Source of the DNA: Flavobacterium quisquiliarum
GTDB lineage: Bacteria; Bacteroidota; Bacteroidia; Flavobacteriales; Flavobacteriaceae
Assembly (NCBI RefSeq): GCF_019308285.1
Contig: NZ_WWEM01000023.1
Coordinates: 1 to 48,851, forward strand
Length of the DNA: 48,851 nt
Direction: 5' to 3'
This document shows positions 1-9,178 of the stretch, piece after piece (the first letter of the stretch is position 1; every line of letters begins with the position of its first letter). Under the pieces are notes generated by a model, which saw nothing but the letters and a program-made list of their open reading frames with translations, had not been told where the DNA came from and ran no database searches. The translations under genes were made by a program, and so were the position numbers.

Positions 1-281
1 ATCGAAGCGCTGATTTCTGCAAGTTTTTCATGAACGTCTATAAGACCAGCTTTCTGAAGGAACTCCTCTGACAGGCTCTCCAGTTCTGCTTTCCTCTGTT
101 CACTTACACTCTCTAAAAGCATCGAAGACCCTTCCCTGATCTTCAGACCATCCTGTATGAGATGGCTTAACAGGAGCACATTTTTTCGTGAAATTTTCAG
201 ATCCATTTTCACAGTCTCATTCATTCCTGGTGTACTTAAAATGGTTTCAAATACTTTGGCTACATCATTTGCTGTAATCAT
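1..281 (-). CDS. Partial hypothetical protein running off the left edge
   Basis: An open minus-strand frame starts with ATG at 281-279 and stays open for 93 codons to the window edge, so the C-terminus is missing. It begins MITANDVAKVFETILSTPGM and is largely helical and charged, with a Glu/Lys-rich stretch near codons 60-75 that could form a short coiled coil. No motif is recognised. It is divergent from mobA, with about 400 bases between them. Genes in this position in Bacteroidota transfer modules often belong to the element itself, but that is inference from location only. It has a good ATG and coding-like codon use, so I think it is real; its function is unknown. Confidence 0.6.
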   Translation of the reverse strand, partial: MITANDVAKVFETILSTPGMNETVKMDLKISRKNVLLLSHLIQDGLKIREGSSMLLESVSEQRKAELESLSEEFLQKAGLIDVHEKLAEISAS

Positions 282-686
282 AATTCATCATTTAAAAATT
301 AATACTTAGCTCAGTGTAAAATTAAAAAGGATCTTCCCTATTCACCCTACTCAAAATTTGGGGAGGATTGCAGGGCTTGCCATCCTTTTCTAATTTAGCT
401 CTATCTTAAGCCCAATACTGAATTTCAAAGCCCTTTTTTAGTGCGCGATTAAAGGGTGAAGATTAACAGCAGCTGGTTTACATGATTAAGGAACTGTAAG
501 ACCTTCACATAAACTTAAAATATGGCTCTAAGGGGCTTTATTAAAGCTTTCGTACTGCGGCTTTCTGCAGTCAGCAAGATGTCTGGTTGTATCACAACCA
601 AAAATCTTGCTGCCCATCTGCTCGGAACTCGCTGGCAGTAAAACTTTCAGATATAATGAAATGGATAGAATGAAAAAGAGAAGATT
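282..686. other. Divergent intergenic region upstream of mobA; candidate oriT region
   Basis: About 400 bases lie between two divergent genes. The left half is AT-rich with no gene seen. The right half holds the strong hairpin at 572-612 listed separately. In Bacteroidota mobilisable and conjugative elements the origin of transfer usually lies just upstream of the relaxase operon, so this is the best place in the window for oriT. The nic site itself is not identified. A 65-codon minus-strand frame overlapping the start of mobA has no credible features and was not called. Confidence 0.45.
572..612. repeat. Two-tier inverted repeat upstream of mobA (candidate oriT hairpin)
   Basis: The outer arms cagcaagat (572-580) and atcttgctg (604-612) are perfect reverse complements. 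Inside them, tggttgt (584-590) and acaacca (594-600) form a second perfect stem around a three-base loop, with a symmetric 3+3 internal loop between the tiers. No T-run follows, so it does not look like an intrinsic terminator. Its position about 75 bases before mobA fits a relaxase/accessory-protein recognition hairpin. Attenuation of the mob operon is an alternative. Confidence 0.5.
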
Positions 687-1079
687 ATGGAAGAGCAAAA
701 CAGCGGCAGAAACAGATGGCTCCACATCCGGCTGACCAAAGAAGAATTGGATTTTATTGATAAAAATTTCAAGGCATCAGTCTGCCGCAAACGCAGTGAT
801 TTTGTGCGCAGAAATCTCTTGCGTAAACCCATTGTAATGAAGTACAGAAATGAGTCATTAGATAAGCTTTTGCAGGAGCTTATCCAGCTACGGACACAGC
901 TGAATTTCATGGGCAATAATTTCAATCAGAGCGTTAAAAAACTCCATACCCTTTTTGAAATTTCCGATTTCAGAATATGGATATTGTCTTTTGAATCAGA
1001 CAGGAACAGATATTTTTCCCTCATTGAAGAAATAAAAAAAAGCATTGAAAATCTCGCTCAAAAATGGTTGCAGTCATAA
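687..1079 (+). CDS. mobA: MobA/MobC-type ribbon-helix-helix relaxosome accessory protein
   Basis: This 130-residue protein has the pattern of a relaxosome DNA-binding subunit. Near residues 8-45 the segment WLHIRLTKEELDFIDKNF followed by a basic RKRSDFVRRNLL stretch fits a ribbon-helix-helix DNA-binding domain. Further on, MGNNFNQSVKKLH (about residues 75-87) matches the NNxNQxxKxLN-like motif of MobC-type accessory proteins. The role would be to bind oriT and load the relaxase. Its stop overlaps the relaxase start by 16 bases, so the two are translationally coupled. In Bacteroidetes conjugative transposons this position is called mobA; plasmid nomenclature would call the family MobC. Family assignment is fairly sure, the symbol is by convention. 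Confidence 0.8.
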   Translation: MEEQNSGRNRWLHIRLTKEELDFIDKNFKASVCRKRSDFVRRNLLRKPIVMKYRNESLDKLLQELIQLRTQLNFMGNNFNQSVKKLHTLFEISDFRIWILSFESDRNRYFSLIEEIKKSIENLAQKWLQS

Positions 1080-2314
1080 ATACAGGACAATCGATAAGAG
1101 GCATTTTCTTCTACAATGAGAACAAAGTTTCGCAAGGCTGTGCTGTGTGCATCGGCGAGGGAAATTATCCGATGGATCTTGAAAAAATGTCAGAAAATTT
1201 TAAGATCGGCGTATTTTTAAAACAGCTTCAGCTCAATGAAAATATCAAGCGCTCCGCAGTGCATATCTCACTGAATTTTGACCGCTCGGACACGGATTTA
1301 TCAAAAGAAAAACTCATGCAGATTGCTTCTTCTTATATGGAGAAAATTGGATTCGGCTCGCAGCCTTATCTGGTTTATCAGCATCACGATGCAGGACATC
1401 CGCATATCCATATTGCTTCGATAAATGTTAGAGCAGACGGATCAAGGATCAACATGCACAACATTGGAAGAAACCAGTCTGAATCGGCTCGGAAAGAATT
1501 GGAAATCTCTTTTAATCTGATTCGGGCAGATTCGAGAAAAAAACAGAGTCCTGCGCTTATTAACGCCATTGATGCGGAAAAAATAAAATATGGGGCGATG
1601 GATTCCAAAAGAGCCATCAGCTCAGTATTGAATGCGGTCATTCCGAATTACAAATATACCACGCTGGGCGAGCTCAACGCAGTATTGAACCTCTATAACG
1701 TCAAGGCAGAAAGGGGAAAGGAAAATTCAAAAATGTTTCAGAACAAAGGGCTGGTCTACCAGATTCTGGACGGGAATAAAAAGACTGTCGGGGTTCCGAT
1801 AAAAGCCAGCAGTTTTTATTCCAAGCCTACCCTTTCCCAGCTTGAAATTAATTTTGCTGCGTCCAAAACTTCGCGTGCGGTAAACATGAAAAGAACCCGA
1901 AATGCCGTGGATCTGCTGCTCTTGAAATACCCTTCCATCACGCTCTCGCAGCTTGAAACCCGGCTGGCTAATCAGGGTATCACCGCTGTAGCCAGAAAAA
2001 ATGAGAACGGTTTGATCTACGGCATGACCTACATAGATCATAACACAAGATGCGTATTCAACGGAAGCAGTCTGGGACCTGCTTATGCAGCCAAAGGACT
2101 CCTTGAGCGTATTGGCGGATCTTCTGAATTTGGAAAACAGTCGGCTGTTTTAGACAGAACAGCTAAGAGTCAGGGATCTTTTATTTCCGCAGCCGAGGTG
2201 CAGCGGATAATTGATGATGTGCTGTATGCAGGAACACCGTCAGATTACGTTCCCAAACAGCTTAAAAACAAGCGAAAAAAAAGAAAAAGAAAAGGACCTT
2301 CCGATAACAATTAA
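1064..2314 (+). CDS. mobB: Relaxase MobB (mobilisation nuclease)
   Basis: This 416-residue protein is the relaxase that would nick one strand at oriT and stay linked to the 5' end through a tyrosine. The histidine triad that binds the metal is clear at His112, His114 and His116, in HDAGHPHIHIASINV, as in the Relaxase/MobA-VirD2 family. The candidate catalytic tyrosine lies in the N-terminal region (for example Tyr17) but cannot be fixed by eye. The C-terminus is strongly basic (KNKRKKRKRK), consistent with DNA binding. The start ATG lies inside the end of mobA, and mobC follows after 12 bases, so mobA-mobB-mobC form one operon. Length and order match Bacteroidetes ICE modules; no truncation is seen. 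Confidence 0.92.
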   Translation: MVAVINTGQSIRGIFFYNENKVSQGCAVCIGEGNYPMDLEKMSENFKIGVFLKQLQLNENIKRSAVHISLNFDRSDTDLSKEKLMQIASSYMEKIGFGSQPYLVYQHHDAGHPHIHIASINVRADGSRINMHNIGRNQSESARKELEISFNLIRADSRKKQSPALINAIDAEKIKYGAMDSKRAISSVLNAVIPNYKYTTLGELNAVLNLYNVKAERGKENSKMFQNKGLVYQILDGNKKTVGVPIKASSFYSKPTLSQLEINFAASKTSRAVNMKRTRNAVDLLLLKYPSITLSQLETRLANQGITAVARKNENGLIYGMTYIDHNTRCVFNGSSLGPAYAAKGLLERIGGSSEFGKQSAVLDRTAKSQGSFISAAEVQRIIDDVLYAGTPSDYVPKQLKNKRKKRKRKGPSDNN

Positions 2315-2326
2315 CAGGCAGAAATC

Positions 2327-4321
2327 ATGAGCATGCAGACAGGAGAAAATGAACAGGCGCTTAGAAAGATTTTAGACATGACAAGACTGATGGGCATCGC
2401 AGTGTTGCTCATCCATTTTTATTTTTACTGCTTCGATTCGTTCAGGCAGTGGAACCTTGCGCCTGATTTTGCCTGCAGAATTCTGGAGAATATCCATCGA
2501 ACCGGCCTTCTGGAGAGCTTCCATAAATCAAAGCTTTTTGCCCTTGGACTGCTGGTTATTTCCCTTATGGGCGCCAGAGGAAGAAAAGATGAAAAACTGC
2601 ATTTTAAAACCGCGTTTTATTATATCGGCCTTGGACTGATTTTTTACTTTGGTTCTTATATCGCTTTTATAATATTTGCGGATACTGAAGTATGTTCTGT
2701 TATGTATATTTCCTTGTGTTCTCTGGGTTATCTGCTGTCGCTTTCCAGCGGCACCCTACTCTCTCGCATTATCCGCAGAAAGCTCTCCTCAGCAGATATT
2801 TTCAATAAGGAAAATGAAACTTTCCCTCAAGAGGAAAGGCTTATCGAAAATGAGTATTCCGTTAATCTTCCTGCCCGCTATCACCTCAAAGACAAAGTGC
2901 GCAGCAGCTGGATTAACATCATAAATCCCTTCCGCGGGATTCTGGTTCCAGGAACTCCCGGATCTGGAAAATCATACTTCGTAATCCGCCATGTAATTAC
3001 CCAGCACATCGCTAAAGGTTTTTCCATGTTCATCTATGATTTTAAGTTCGACGACCTCACTATTATTGCTTATAATGCCTGGCTGAAATTCCGTCATCTT
3101 TATGCCGTGGAGCCCAAATTTTACATCATAAATTTCGATGACCTATCCAGAACCCACAGGTGCAATCCTCTGGACCCAGCGGCAATGACCGACATTACCG
3201 ATGCTGCTGAATCGGCACGCACTATCCTTATGGGGCTCAATCGGGAATGGATCAAAAAACAGGGAGATTTCTTTGTGGAATCTCCAATAAATTTCCTGAC
3301 GGCGGTCATCTGGTACCTTAGAAAATACAGCGATGGCGAGTACTGCACCCTGCCCCATGTCATTGAAATGATCCAGACCGATTACGAAAGTCTTTTCACT
3401 CTTCTGAGAACCGAAAAAGAAATCGAAGTGCTGATCAATCCCTTTGTAAGTGCGTTCCTGAACGAGGCAGTCGACCAGCTGGAGGGGCAGATTGCTTCGG
3501 CTAAAATCTCGCTGGCTAAACTCTCTTCGCCCCAGCTTTATTATGTGCTTTCGGGCAGTGATTTTACCCTCGATATTAATAATCCATCTGATCCGAAAAT
3601 TGTTTCAATGGGAAACAATCCGCAGAAAATACAGACTTATGGGGCAGTGCTTTCCCTTTTTGTCAGCCGTCTCATCAAACAGGTAAACCAGAAGGGAAAA
3701 CTCAAAAGCAGCCTTATTTTTGACGAGTTCCCCACTATCTATCTCAACAATATAGACAGTCTGATTGCGACGGCAAGAAGCAACAGAGTGAGCACCTGTC
3801 TGGGGATTCAGGACTTCAGCCAGCTTCGTAAGGATTACGGCCGTGAGCAGGCTGACGTGATTGTCAACATTGTTGGAAATATTGTATCAGGACAGGTCAG
3901 CGGGGATACGGCCAAACAGCTCTCAGAGCGTTTCGGAAAGATAATGCAGGACCGCGAAAGCCTGTCCATAAACAGCAACGACACCTCGATCAGCCGTTCA
4001 AGACAGCTCGAATCCGCAGTGCCGCCGTCCAAGATTTCTACGCTGAGTTCGGGGGAATTTGTCGGCATGACAGCCGATAACCCAGACTGCCGCGTTGAGC
4101 TTAAAACCTTTCACTGCGAGATCATCAACGACCACGAAAAAATTAAAAAAGAAACAGATAATTACAAAGAAATTCCAATCATACGGACAATTGATAATGT
4201 TATCGTCCAAAAAAATTATCTACAGATCAAAATTGAGATTCAGGAAATAATCCACAGCGAAATGGAAAGGATAATCAAAAATCCTGCGCTTTCCTCCCTG
4301 GTTCTTAAAAAAGAAAAATGA
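2327..4321 (+). CDS. mobC: MobC, VirD4/TraG-type coupling ATPase
   Basis: This 664-residue protein is the type IV coupling protein that connects the relaxosome to the transfer channel at the inner membrane. The N-terminus has hydrophobic segments around residues 15-35, 60-80, 90-115 and 120-145, expected of a membrane anchor. The Walker A motif GTPGSGKS is at residues 209-216, and the Walker B is in SSLIFDEFPT with Asp466-Glu467. The following TARSNRVSTCLGIQDFSQL segment fits the TraM-recognition/TraG C-terminal region. It completes the mobABC operon. No T4SS genes lie in the window, so this may be part of a full ICE extending to the left or of a mobilisable element using another element's channel. 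Confidence 0.92.
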   Translation: MSMQTGENEQALRKILDMTRLMGIAVLLIHFYFYCFDSFRQWNLAPDFACRILENIHRTGLLESFHKSKLFALGLLVISLMGARGRKDEKLHFKTAFYYIGLGLIFYFGSYIAFIIFADTEVCSVMYISLCSLGYLLSLSSGTLLSRIIRRKLSSADIFNKENETFPQEERLIENEYSVNLPARYHLKDKVRSSWINIINPFRGILVPGTPGSGKSYFVIRHVITQHIAKGFSMFIYDFKFDDLTIIAYNAWLKFRHLYAVEPKFYIINFDDLSRTHRCNPLDPAAMTDITDAAESARTILMGLNREWIKKQGDFFVESPINFLTAVIWYLRKYSDGEYCTLPHVIEMIQTDYESLFTLLRTEKEIEVLINPFVSAFLNEAVDQLEGQIASAKISLAKLSSPQLYYVLSGSDFTLDINNPSDPKIVSMGNNPQKIQTYGAVLSLFVSRLIKQVNQKGKLKSSLIFDEFPTIYLNNIDSLIATARSNRVSTCLGIQDFSQLRKDYGREQADVIVNIVGNIVSGQVSGDTAKQLSERFGKIMQDRESLSINSNDTSISRSRQLESAVPPSKISTLSSGEFVGMTADNPDCRVELKTFHCEIINDHEKIKKETDNYKEIPIIRTIDNVIVQKNYLQIKIEIQEIIHSEMERIIKNPALSSLVLKKEK

Positions 4322-5143
4322 ACTTCAGATTCTTGATAAAGCAAGAAATCAAATCCTTAAGACAGAATGAAGTCCATACAATTATAATTACTTAAAAATT
4401 ACCATTAAGAGTTATTTTAAGGAGGTTTCAAAAATATCAATCAAAAGAAAAATATCAATTTAATTTCATAATTTCAGGAAATTTAAGATTGTATTTGCTT
4501 TTAAATCGTACTTAACCTGTCTTTTTATACAAAGAAATTCGTTAAAATTTTGAGGTACACTTTTTTCTCTGCATGCTCTTAAATAATTACATAATACCTT
4601 GTATTTATTACGATCTTAATAATTCAAAACGGAACCATTGTATCCGATCATACTATTTATTAATAAAGTGCGGGCCATTGGCAGATCTTAAACCAAAAAA
4701 CTGTATAAATGTTTAGCAATCACAAGTTAAAACAATAACAAATATATTTATTGAGCATTTTCAAATGATTGTTTTGCCACTGTCCTGAAAAATATCCTCT
4801 TTTCTAGGCTGGCTCGGGCGTAAAAGCACCAATTTTAACAGCATAAAATTTTGCGCGAGTAAATTGTTAATGATTTCTTCGCAAATAACCATACTAATTC
4901 CGGGTCCTTGTTACTGAAAAAAGTAATCTAAACAAATCTTCTCTTTTCATAAATAAATAACAGCGCTGGTCTAAATTATTGTAAATCGTTTCCAATAAAA
5001 AACCTAAATGGAGAAATAAAAATCATAAATGTTTGCTGCTAGCTATTTTCAGGTATTTATACGCATAAACAGTCCTGTTTAAATTGTACTTTTATATCCT
5101 AAGACCCTTCATCAGGAAAATTGAAAGAGAAAAGTTAATAAAA
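4322..5143. other. AT-rich intergenic region between mob operon and defence island
   Basis: About 820 bases have no convincing gene on either strand. The stretch is AT-rich with frequent stops in all frames. Near 4428-4465 the phrase aaaaatatcaat occurs twice in slightly different form. No tRNA, terminator or T-rich hairpin stands out. It marks the boundary where transfer genes give way to the defence genes, so it may contain an old junction, but no repeat was recognised to prove it. Confidence 0.4.
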
Positions 5144-6268
5144 ATGACACCCCGGCAAAAAAAAGGATCCAAAAACCACCATTTTGTACCGCAGTTTTTT
5201 CAGCGTTTCTTCTCTTATGAAAACAACAGAAAAACGATTGGGATGTACAACATCAGGCATAATCAATTCAGAATCCAGGTGCCAATTCCCTCGCAGCTGA
5301 GCAGTCCCAATTTTTATGGCCGTGATGGAGAGCTCGAAGACTGGCTTTCAAAACACGAAACTGACTGCGCTCCCCTTTTCCGGGAAATGCTGGAAACTGA
5401 GAAACTGCCTATTTTTCAAAGTTCCGATCATTTTAAAATGATGCAGTTCATGATTATTCTGGACCTCAGGAATCCAGTCCATTTTAAAATTTTAAACTAT
5501 TTTGCGCAGAAACTACGCAACACCAAATCTAAGATAAGTGAGGGCAATGTCTCCCCCGATATGATTCCCAGTCTTGAGAAGGAACAGACCGATCAGGGAA
5601 AGATGAGTTCACTGCAATCTGCCGGTCTGATTGCCAAGGATGTAATGGATCTGAAATACAAGCTTATTAAAAATACCTCTGCCAGTCCCTTTATTATTTC
5701 TGATAATCCGCTGGTGATGTACAACCAGTTTTTGGAAAAGAGAAAATGGAAATTCTGCAGCCAGAGGGACTATGGTTTTAAGGGCATACAATTCTTTCTG
5801 CCATTAAACGATTCCCATATGCTGGCTGTCTACGATTCCGATATCTATAAATTGGGAAACAAAAAACAGCTGGTTGTAAAAATAGATGATAAAAGCAGTA
5901 TTGACCAGCTGAACATCCTGCAGTTTCTCAATTCTGAGACCACAGTAAATTTCAATCACAGAGCCTCTGAACATTACATCAGGATGCTTCACGAAAAATC
6001 TAAAAAATACAAAAAGGCTAATGACGGATTCATCAGCGTGCATGCGCTTAAGCCGCCCAAAGTCAATGACAACTTCACGGCACAGCTAATTGAGATGGGG
6101 GTTTCGGACCTGAATATAAAACTGTCTGTCCAGAAGTTAAACTTTATCTCTAAATCCTGCGCAGTGAGAATGCGGACCATTGAAGATCAATACAGAAAGA
6201 ATACCAAATTGAAGGGCAATACCCTTCAGGTGTTCAGATTGACACCTATTATTGATAATATACAATGA
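5144..6268 (+). CDS. DUF4238 domain protein, first gene of a Septu-like operon
   Basis: The 374-residue protein has the hallmark N-terminal DUF4238 pattern KNHHFVPQFFQRFF (residues 9-22) and the second conserved block FIISDNPLVMYN near residues 183-194. DUF4238 is functionally uncharacterised. The frame is open upstream to a TTG at 5084, but I prefer ATG 5144 because it places the conserved His-His motif near the N-terminus as in the family. Only 28 bases separate it from the ATPase gene, which is followed after 2 bases by an HNH nuclease gene, so the three are almost certainly one transcript. Inference: an added sensor, regulator or second effector for the ATPase-nuclease pair. A toxin or nuclease role for the HH motif is possible but unproven. 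Confidence 0.8.
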   Translation: MTPRQKKGSKNHHFVPQFFQRFFSYENNRKTIGMYNIRHNQFRIQVPIPSQLSSPNFYGRDGELEDWLSKHETDCAPLFREMLETEKLPIFQSSDHFKMMQFMIILDLRNPVHFKILNYFAQKLRNTKSKISEGNVSPDMIPSLEKEQTDQGKMSSLQSAGLIAKDVMDLKYKLIKNTSASPFIISDNPLVMYNQFLEKRKWKFCSQRDYGFKGIQFFLPLNDSHMLAVYDSDIYKLGNKKQLVVKIDDKSSIDQLNILQFLNSETTVNFNHRASEHYIRMLHEKSKKYKKANDGFISVHALKPPKVNDNFTAQLIEMGVSDLNIKLSVQKLNFISKSCAVRMRTIEDQYRKNTKLKGNTLQVFRLTPIIDNIQ

Positions 6269-6296
6269 AAATACCATAGAATACAAATAAACAAGC

Positions 6297-8201
6297 ATGG
6301 AAATAGTTTACTTATTTATTAAAGATTTCAACAGTCTCAAAAATCAGAACATCAATTTTGGAAGCGAATATAAATTTGAGTTTTCACCGCAAACCAATAC
6401 CTTGACTGCCTTCAGGAATGAATTATTCATAGCTGATTTTTATAATATTAATTCAGAGGGAGCCAAAGTCGTCAATCTCTCAACTATAATCGGTAAAAAT
6501 GGAACCGGAAAAAGCAGCATACTGGAATTTATGACCACTAATTTTACAACAGGCATTAATCTACAGGATGAATGTATTGTTGTCTATAAAAATAATTCGG
6601 AATTCAAAGCCATTTCTACCCAAGAAATCAAATACGTGAATGATGTAATTACCCAAGCAGAAGTCATAGAAAAAAAATATTTAGACGACCCTAAATTAAG
6701 GAAAATGGTTGACCTAGGATTCGATTTCGATGGATTCGACAATACTGATTTTATTTACTTTTCAAATATTTTTGACGGTAGTCCTAGCTACCAGAGAAAC
6801 GGCCTTCACAATATTTCCACCAACTTCCTTATTTTTCAAGATCATAATGCGGCGATCTTACAGAAAACGATTCTGCCCGGAAATCAAAATCCTGTCGGCG
6901 TTCATCTTGTGGACGATGTTTTCAGGCAGGTAAAATTCATAACTGACGATGTTTCCAAAAACAGGGTGAATTTTAAACTTCCCGAAACCTTGGATATAAA
7001 CTTCAATTTGGAATATCTATTAAGTGATAGCCAATTTGAAAATAATTTCGAGATACAAAAGACGTTTATTTTGCTAAAGGGAAATCTACTGGAGGGTTTT
7101 GATTACAATATTACAGGAAGTGCAGTGATCAACCGCTTCATCTTATTTACAATCCTGAATTTAATAAAAGAAATTCTTTCAATAGCTGTTTCTCTTGATC
7201 GTTATAAAAATGGCTTCGAATTAAAATTCACCAAAGATTTTCACTCTACTCCTGAAGGCATTCCTTATAAGAACCTATTTTTTCACGACGCAGTGACTTA
7301 TTTTTTGGATGCAGTGCAGAATAGTTTAAGTAAAAACAGACTAAATGTTGAACATGCCAAATCAATGGTTTATCATACTAGGGAACTAATTGAACTCATT
7401 CTACAAAACGAACCTGAATTTATTCAAAGTATTGTTAATCCAGTAACAGATCCCACGCTGTCGATTAAAGTTCAAAATAAGGAATTATTGACAAAATTTA
7501 TTCAAACTTATCTCAAGACTTTTTCAGTCAATCCGTACCTGAAATTTGTATGGCGAAAATTAAGTTCGGGGGAAAAGGCACTTCTCAACATATATTCAAG
7601 GTTTTTCTCTTTGACAGACCTATATAAAACTGGTGAAAAATTAGCAAAGAACTTGATCATCCTTATTGATGAAGGTGATGTTTATCTGCATCCGTCCTGG
7701 CAGAAAAAGTTTGTAAAGAACATATTGGAATACTTGCCTATAATTTTAAAGGCAGACGGCGTTACAGAACGAAATCTCCAGATAATCTTTACGACCAATT
7801 CCCCTATTCCGGCATCAGATGTACTCAACTACAACACTATATTTCTGGATAAAATCCTTATCGAGGAAAATGACACCTATGATTACAGAGTTGTGGTCAA
7901 GGACAGCCTTAATGACCAGAAGGAAAACTTTGCTGCAAACATTAACACCCTTTTATCCGATTCTTTTTTTGTAACAAACGGTCTTATCGGAGAATTCGCC
8001 GCCGCCAAGATCAATGCTGTGATCAGCACACTTTCCAGCAGGAAAAAAATTTCTGCAGAGGAAAGGGAAAAAACACGTCTGCTCATCCATCAGATCGGCG
8101 AACCGATAATCAAGAACAAACTAATGCAGATATACAATGACCGATACAACTTGGAAATACATGAGAGACTGGATAGAATCGAACGAAAATTAGGGGAATA
8201 G
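6297..8201 (+). CDS. PtuA-like AAA/ABC-type ATPase of a Septu-like defence operon
   Basis: This 634-residue ATPase has a RecF/SMC-like arrangement. Walker A GKNGTGKSS is at residues 66-74, a long family-specific insertion follows, then the ABC signature LSSGEKALL (near 422), Walker B LIILIDEGDVYLHP (near 454-467) and a switch segment FTTNSP (near 500). This is the layout of AAA_15/AAA_21 ATPases paired with nucleases in OLD, Gabija and Septu systems. The next gene is an HNH nuclease two bases downstream, which favours PtuA of Septu. The likely role is to hold the nuclease inactive until infection changes nucleotide levels or phage DNA is sensed. Sequence of the insertion is not recognised. 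The ATPase class is certain; the Septu label is an inference from the pair. Confidence 0.85.
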   Translation: MEIVYLFIKDFNSLKNQNINFGSEYKFEFSPQTNTLTAFRNELFIADFYNINSEGAKVVNLSTIIGKNGTGKSSILEFMTTNFTTGINLQDECIVVYKNNSEFKAISTQEIKYVNDVITQAEVIEKKYLDDPKLRKMVDLGFDFDGFDNTDFIYFSNIFDGSPSYQRNGLHNISTNFLIFQDHNAAILQKTILPGNQNPVGVHLVDDVFRQVKFITDDVSKNRVNFKLPETLDINFNLEYLLSDSQFENNFEIQKTFILLKGNLLEGFDYNITGSAVINRFILFTILNLIKEILSIAVSLDRYKNGFELKFTKDFHSTPEGIPYKNLFFHDAVTYFLDAVQNSLSKNRLNVEHAKSMVYHTRELIELILQNEPEFIQSIVNPVTDPTLSIKVQNKELLTKFIQTYLKTFSVNPYLKFVWRKLSSGEKALLNIYSRFFSLTDLYKTGEKLAKNLIILIDEGDVYLHPSWQKKFVKNILEYLPIILKADGVTERNLQIIFTTNSPIPASDVLNYNTIFLDKILIEENDTYDYRVVVKDSLNDQKENFAANINTLLSDSFFVTNGLIGEFAAAKINAVISTLSSRKKISAEEREKTRLLIHQIGEPIIKNKLMQIYNDRYNLEIHERLDRIERKLGE

Positions 8202-8203
8202 GG

Positions 8204-9178
8204 ATGATAAAGATTTATTTAGAAAAAGAGGAATCCATAAGGGAGTTCCATTACAATAATCTCTGTGGGGCACTTCCGGGAAAAACCCAGAATGTTATCC
8301 AGCTTTTTGACAAATACATTTCTAAGTTCGGCCATATTCGATACTACTGCGAAAGGCTGGAGTTCCTTAAAGGAAAAACCCTCAGAAATCCGGCGGGATT
8401 TTCTATTCTTACGGCAAAACCAAAAGAACTGAGCGGCTTTATAGATGACTTTGAAAAGCTTTTCCCCCAGCCTTTAACCCCAAAATTTGTTAAAATTTTA
8501 AACTGCATTTTTTACTATGAGAGTTACAGCAAGTGGAAAGCCTATGAACTGGGGGTTAAGATCAATTCGAATGTGTGCCCCTACTGCAACAGATCCTATA
8601 CCTTTATAGTGGGGAATGATGCGGTAAACGGGACAAGATTTGAGTACGACCATTTCTTCTCCCAAGAGCAGCATCCTTATTTGAAATTGAGTTTTTACAA
8701 TCTTGTGCCCAGCTGCCACATCTGCAATGCGAATTTGAAGCACACCAAAAAATTCTGTTTAAAACGCAATCTGCATCCCTATATTGAAGGATTTGGCGAT
8801 GACATTTTGTTTTCCATACAGCCTCGTTCTATACATTTCATCAATGGCAAAGACGGTTCCTATACGGTTAAATTCAGAAAGGGAATTGGCGCCGATTATG
8901 CTAAATCCAGAAGATCGATGAACAATGTTTCTGTATTTCGGCTTAAGGAACTGTATAATATGCATCGCGATTATATTGATGAACTCATAAAAAAAGCGCA
9001 AATATATAACGCAGATTATGTCGATTCGCTTTACAGCCAGTTTGGAGGTACCCTTTTTGCAGATAAGGGAGATATCAAACAATTCATTACAGGAAACTAT
9101 CTCGATGAAAAAAACTATTCGAAAAGGGTTTTGTCAAAACTATCCCGGGATATCGCCGCAGAATTAGGACTTGTATAG
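8204..9178 (+). CDS. PtuB-like HNH endonuclease
   Basis: This 324-residue protein carries an HNH nuclease core. A first zinc knuckle CPYCNRSYTF lies near residues 125-134, then FEYDHFFSQEQHPYL with the catalytic Asp-His (near 146-160), the asparagine-containing SFYNLVPSCHICN segment (near 164-177) and a second CxxC knuckle. This is the McrA/HNH form seen in PtuB and in retron-associated nucleases. It follows the ATPase by two bases and so is translationally coupled. Expected role: the DNA- or RNA-cutting effector of the complex. The N-terminal 120 residues would serve for docking on the ATPase; that is inference. There is no reverse transcriptase nearby, so it is not a retron accessory as seen here. 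Confidence 0.88.
   Translation: MIKIYLEKEESIREFHYNNLCGALPGKTQNVIQLFDKYISKFGHIRYYCERLEFLKGKTLRNPAGFSILTAKPKELSGFIDDFEKLFPQPLTPKFVKILNCIFYYESYSKWKAYELGVKINSNVCPYCNRSYTFIVGNDAVNGTRFEYDHFFSQEQHPYLKLSFYNLVPSCHICNANLKHTKKFCLKRNLHPYIEGFGDDILFSIQPRSIHFINGKDGSYTVKFRKGIGADYAKSRRSMNNVSVFRLKELYNMHRDYIDELIKKAQIYNADYVDSLYSQFGGTLFADKGDIKQFITGNYLDEKNYSKRVLSKLSRDIAAELGLV

Noticed and set aside
5084..5143. N-terminal extension of the DUF4238 protein from a TTG codon
   Set aside because: The ATG at 5144 puts the conserved KNHHFVPQF motif near the N-terminus as in the family; the extension adds unlike residues.
4322..9178. Retron carrying a Septu-type effector
   Set aside because: No reverse transcriptase gene is present anywhere near, so the ATPase-HNH pair cannot be called a retron here.
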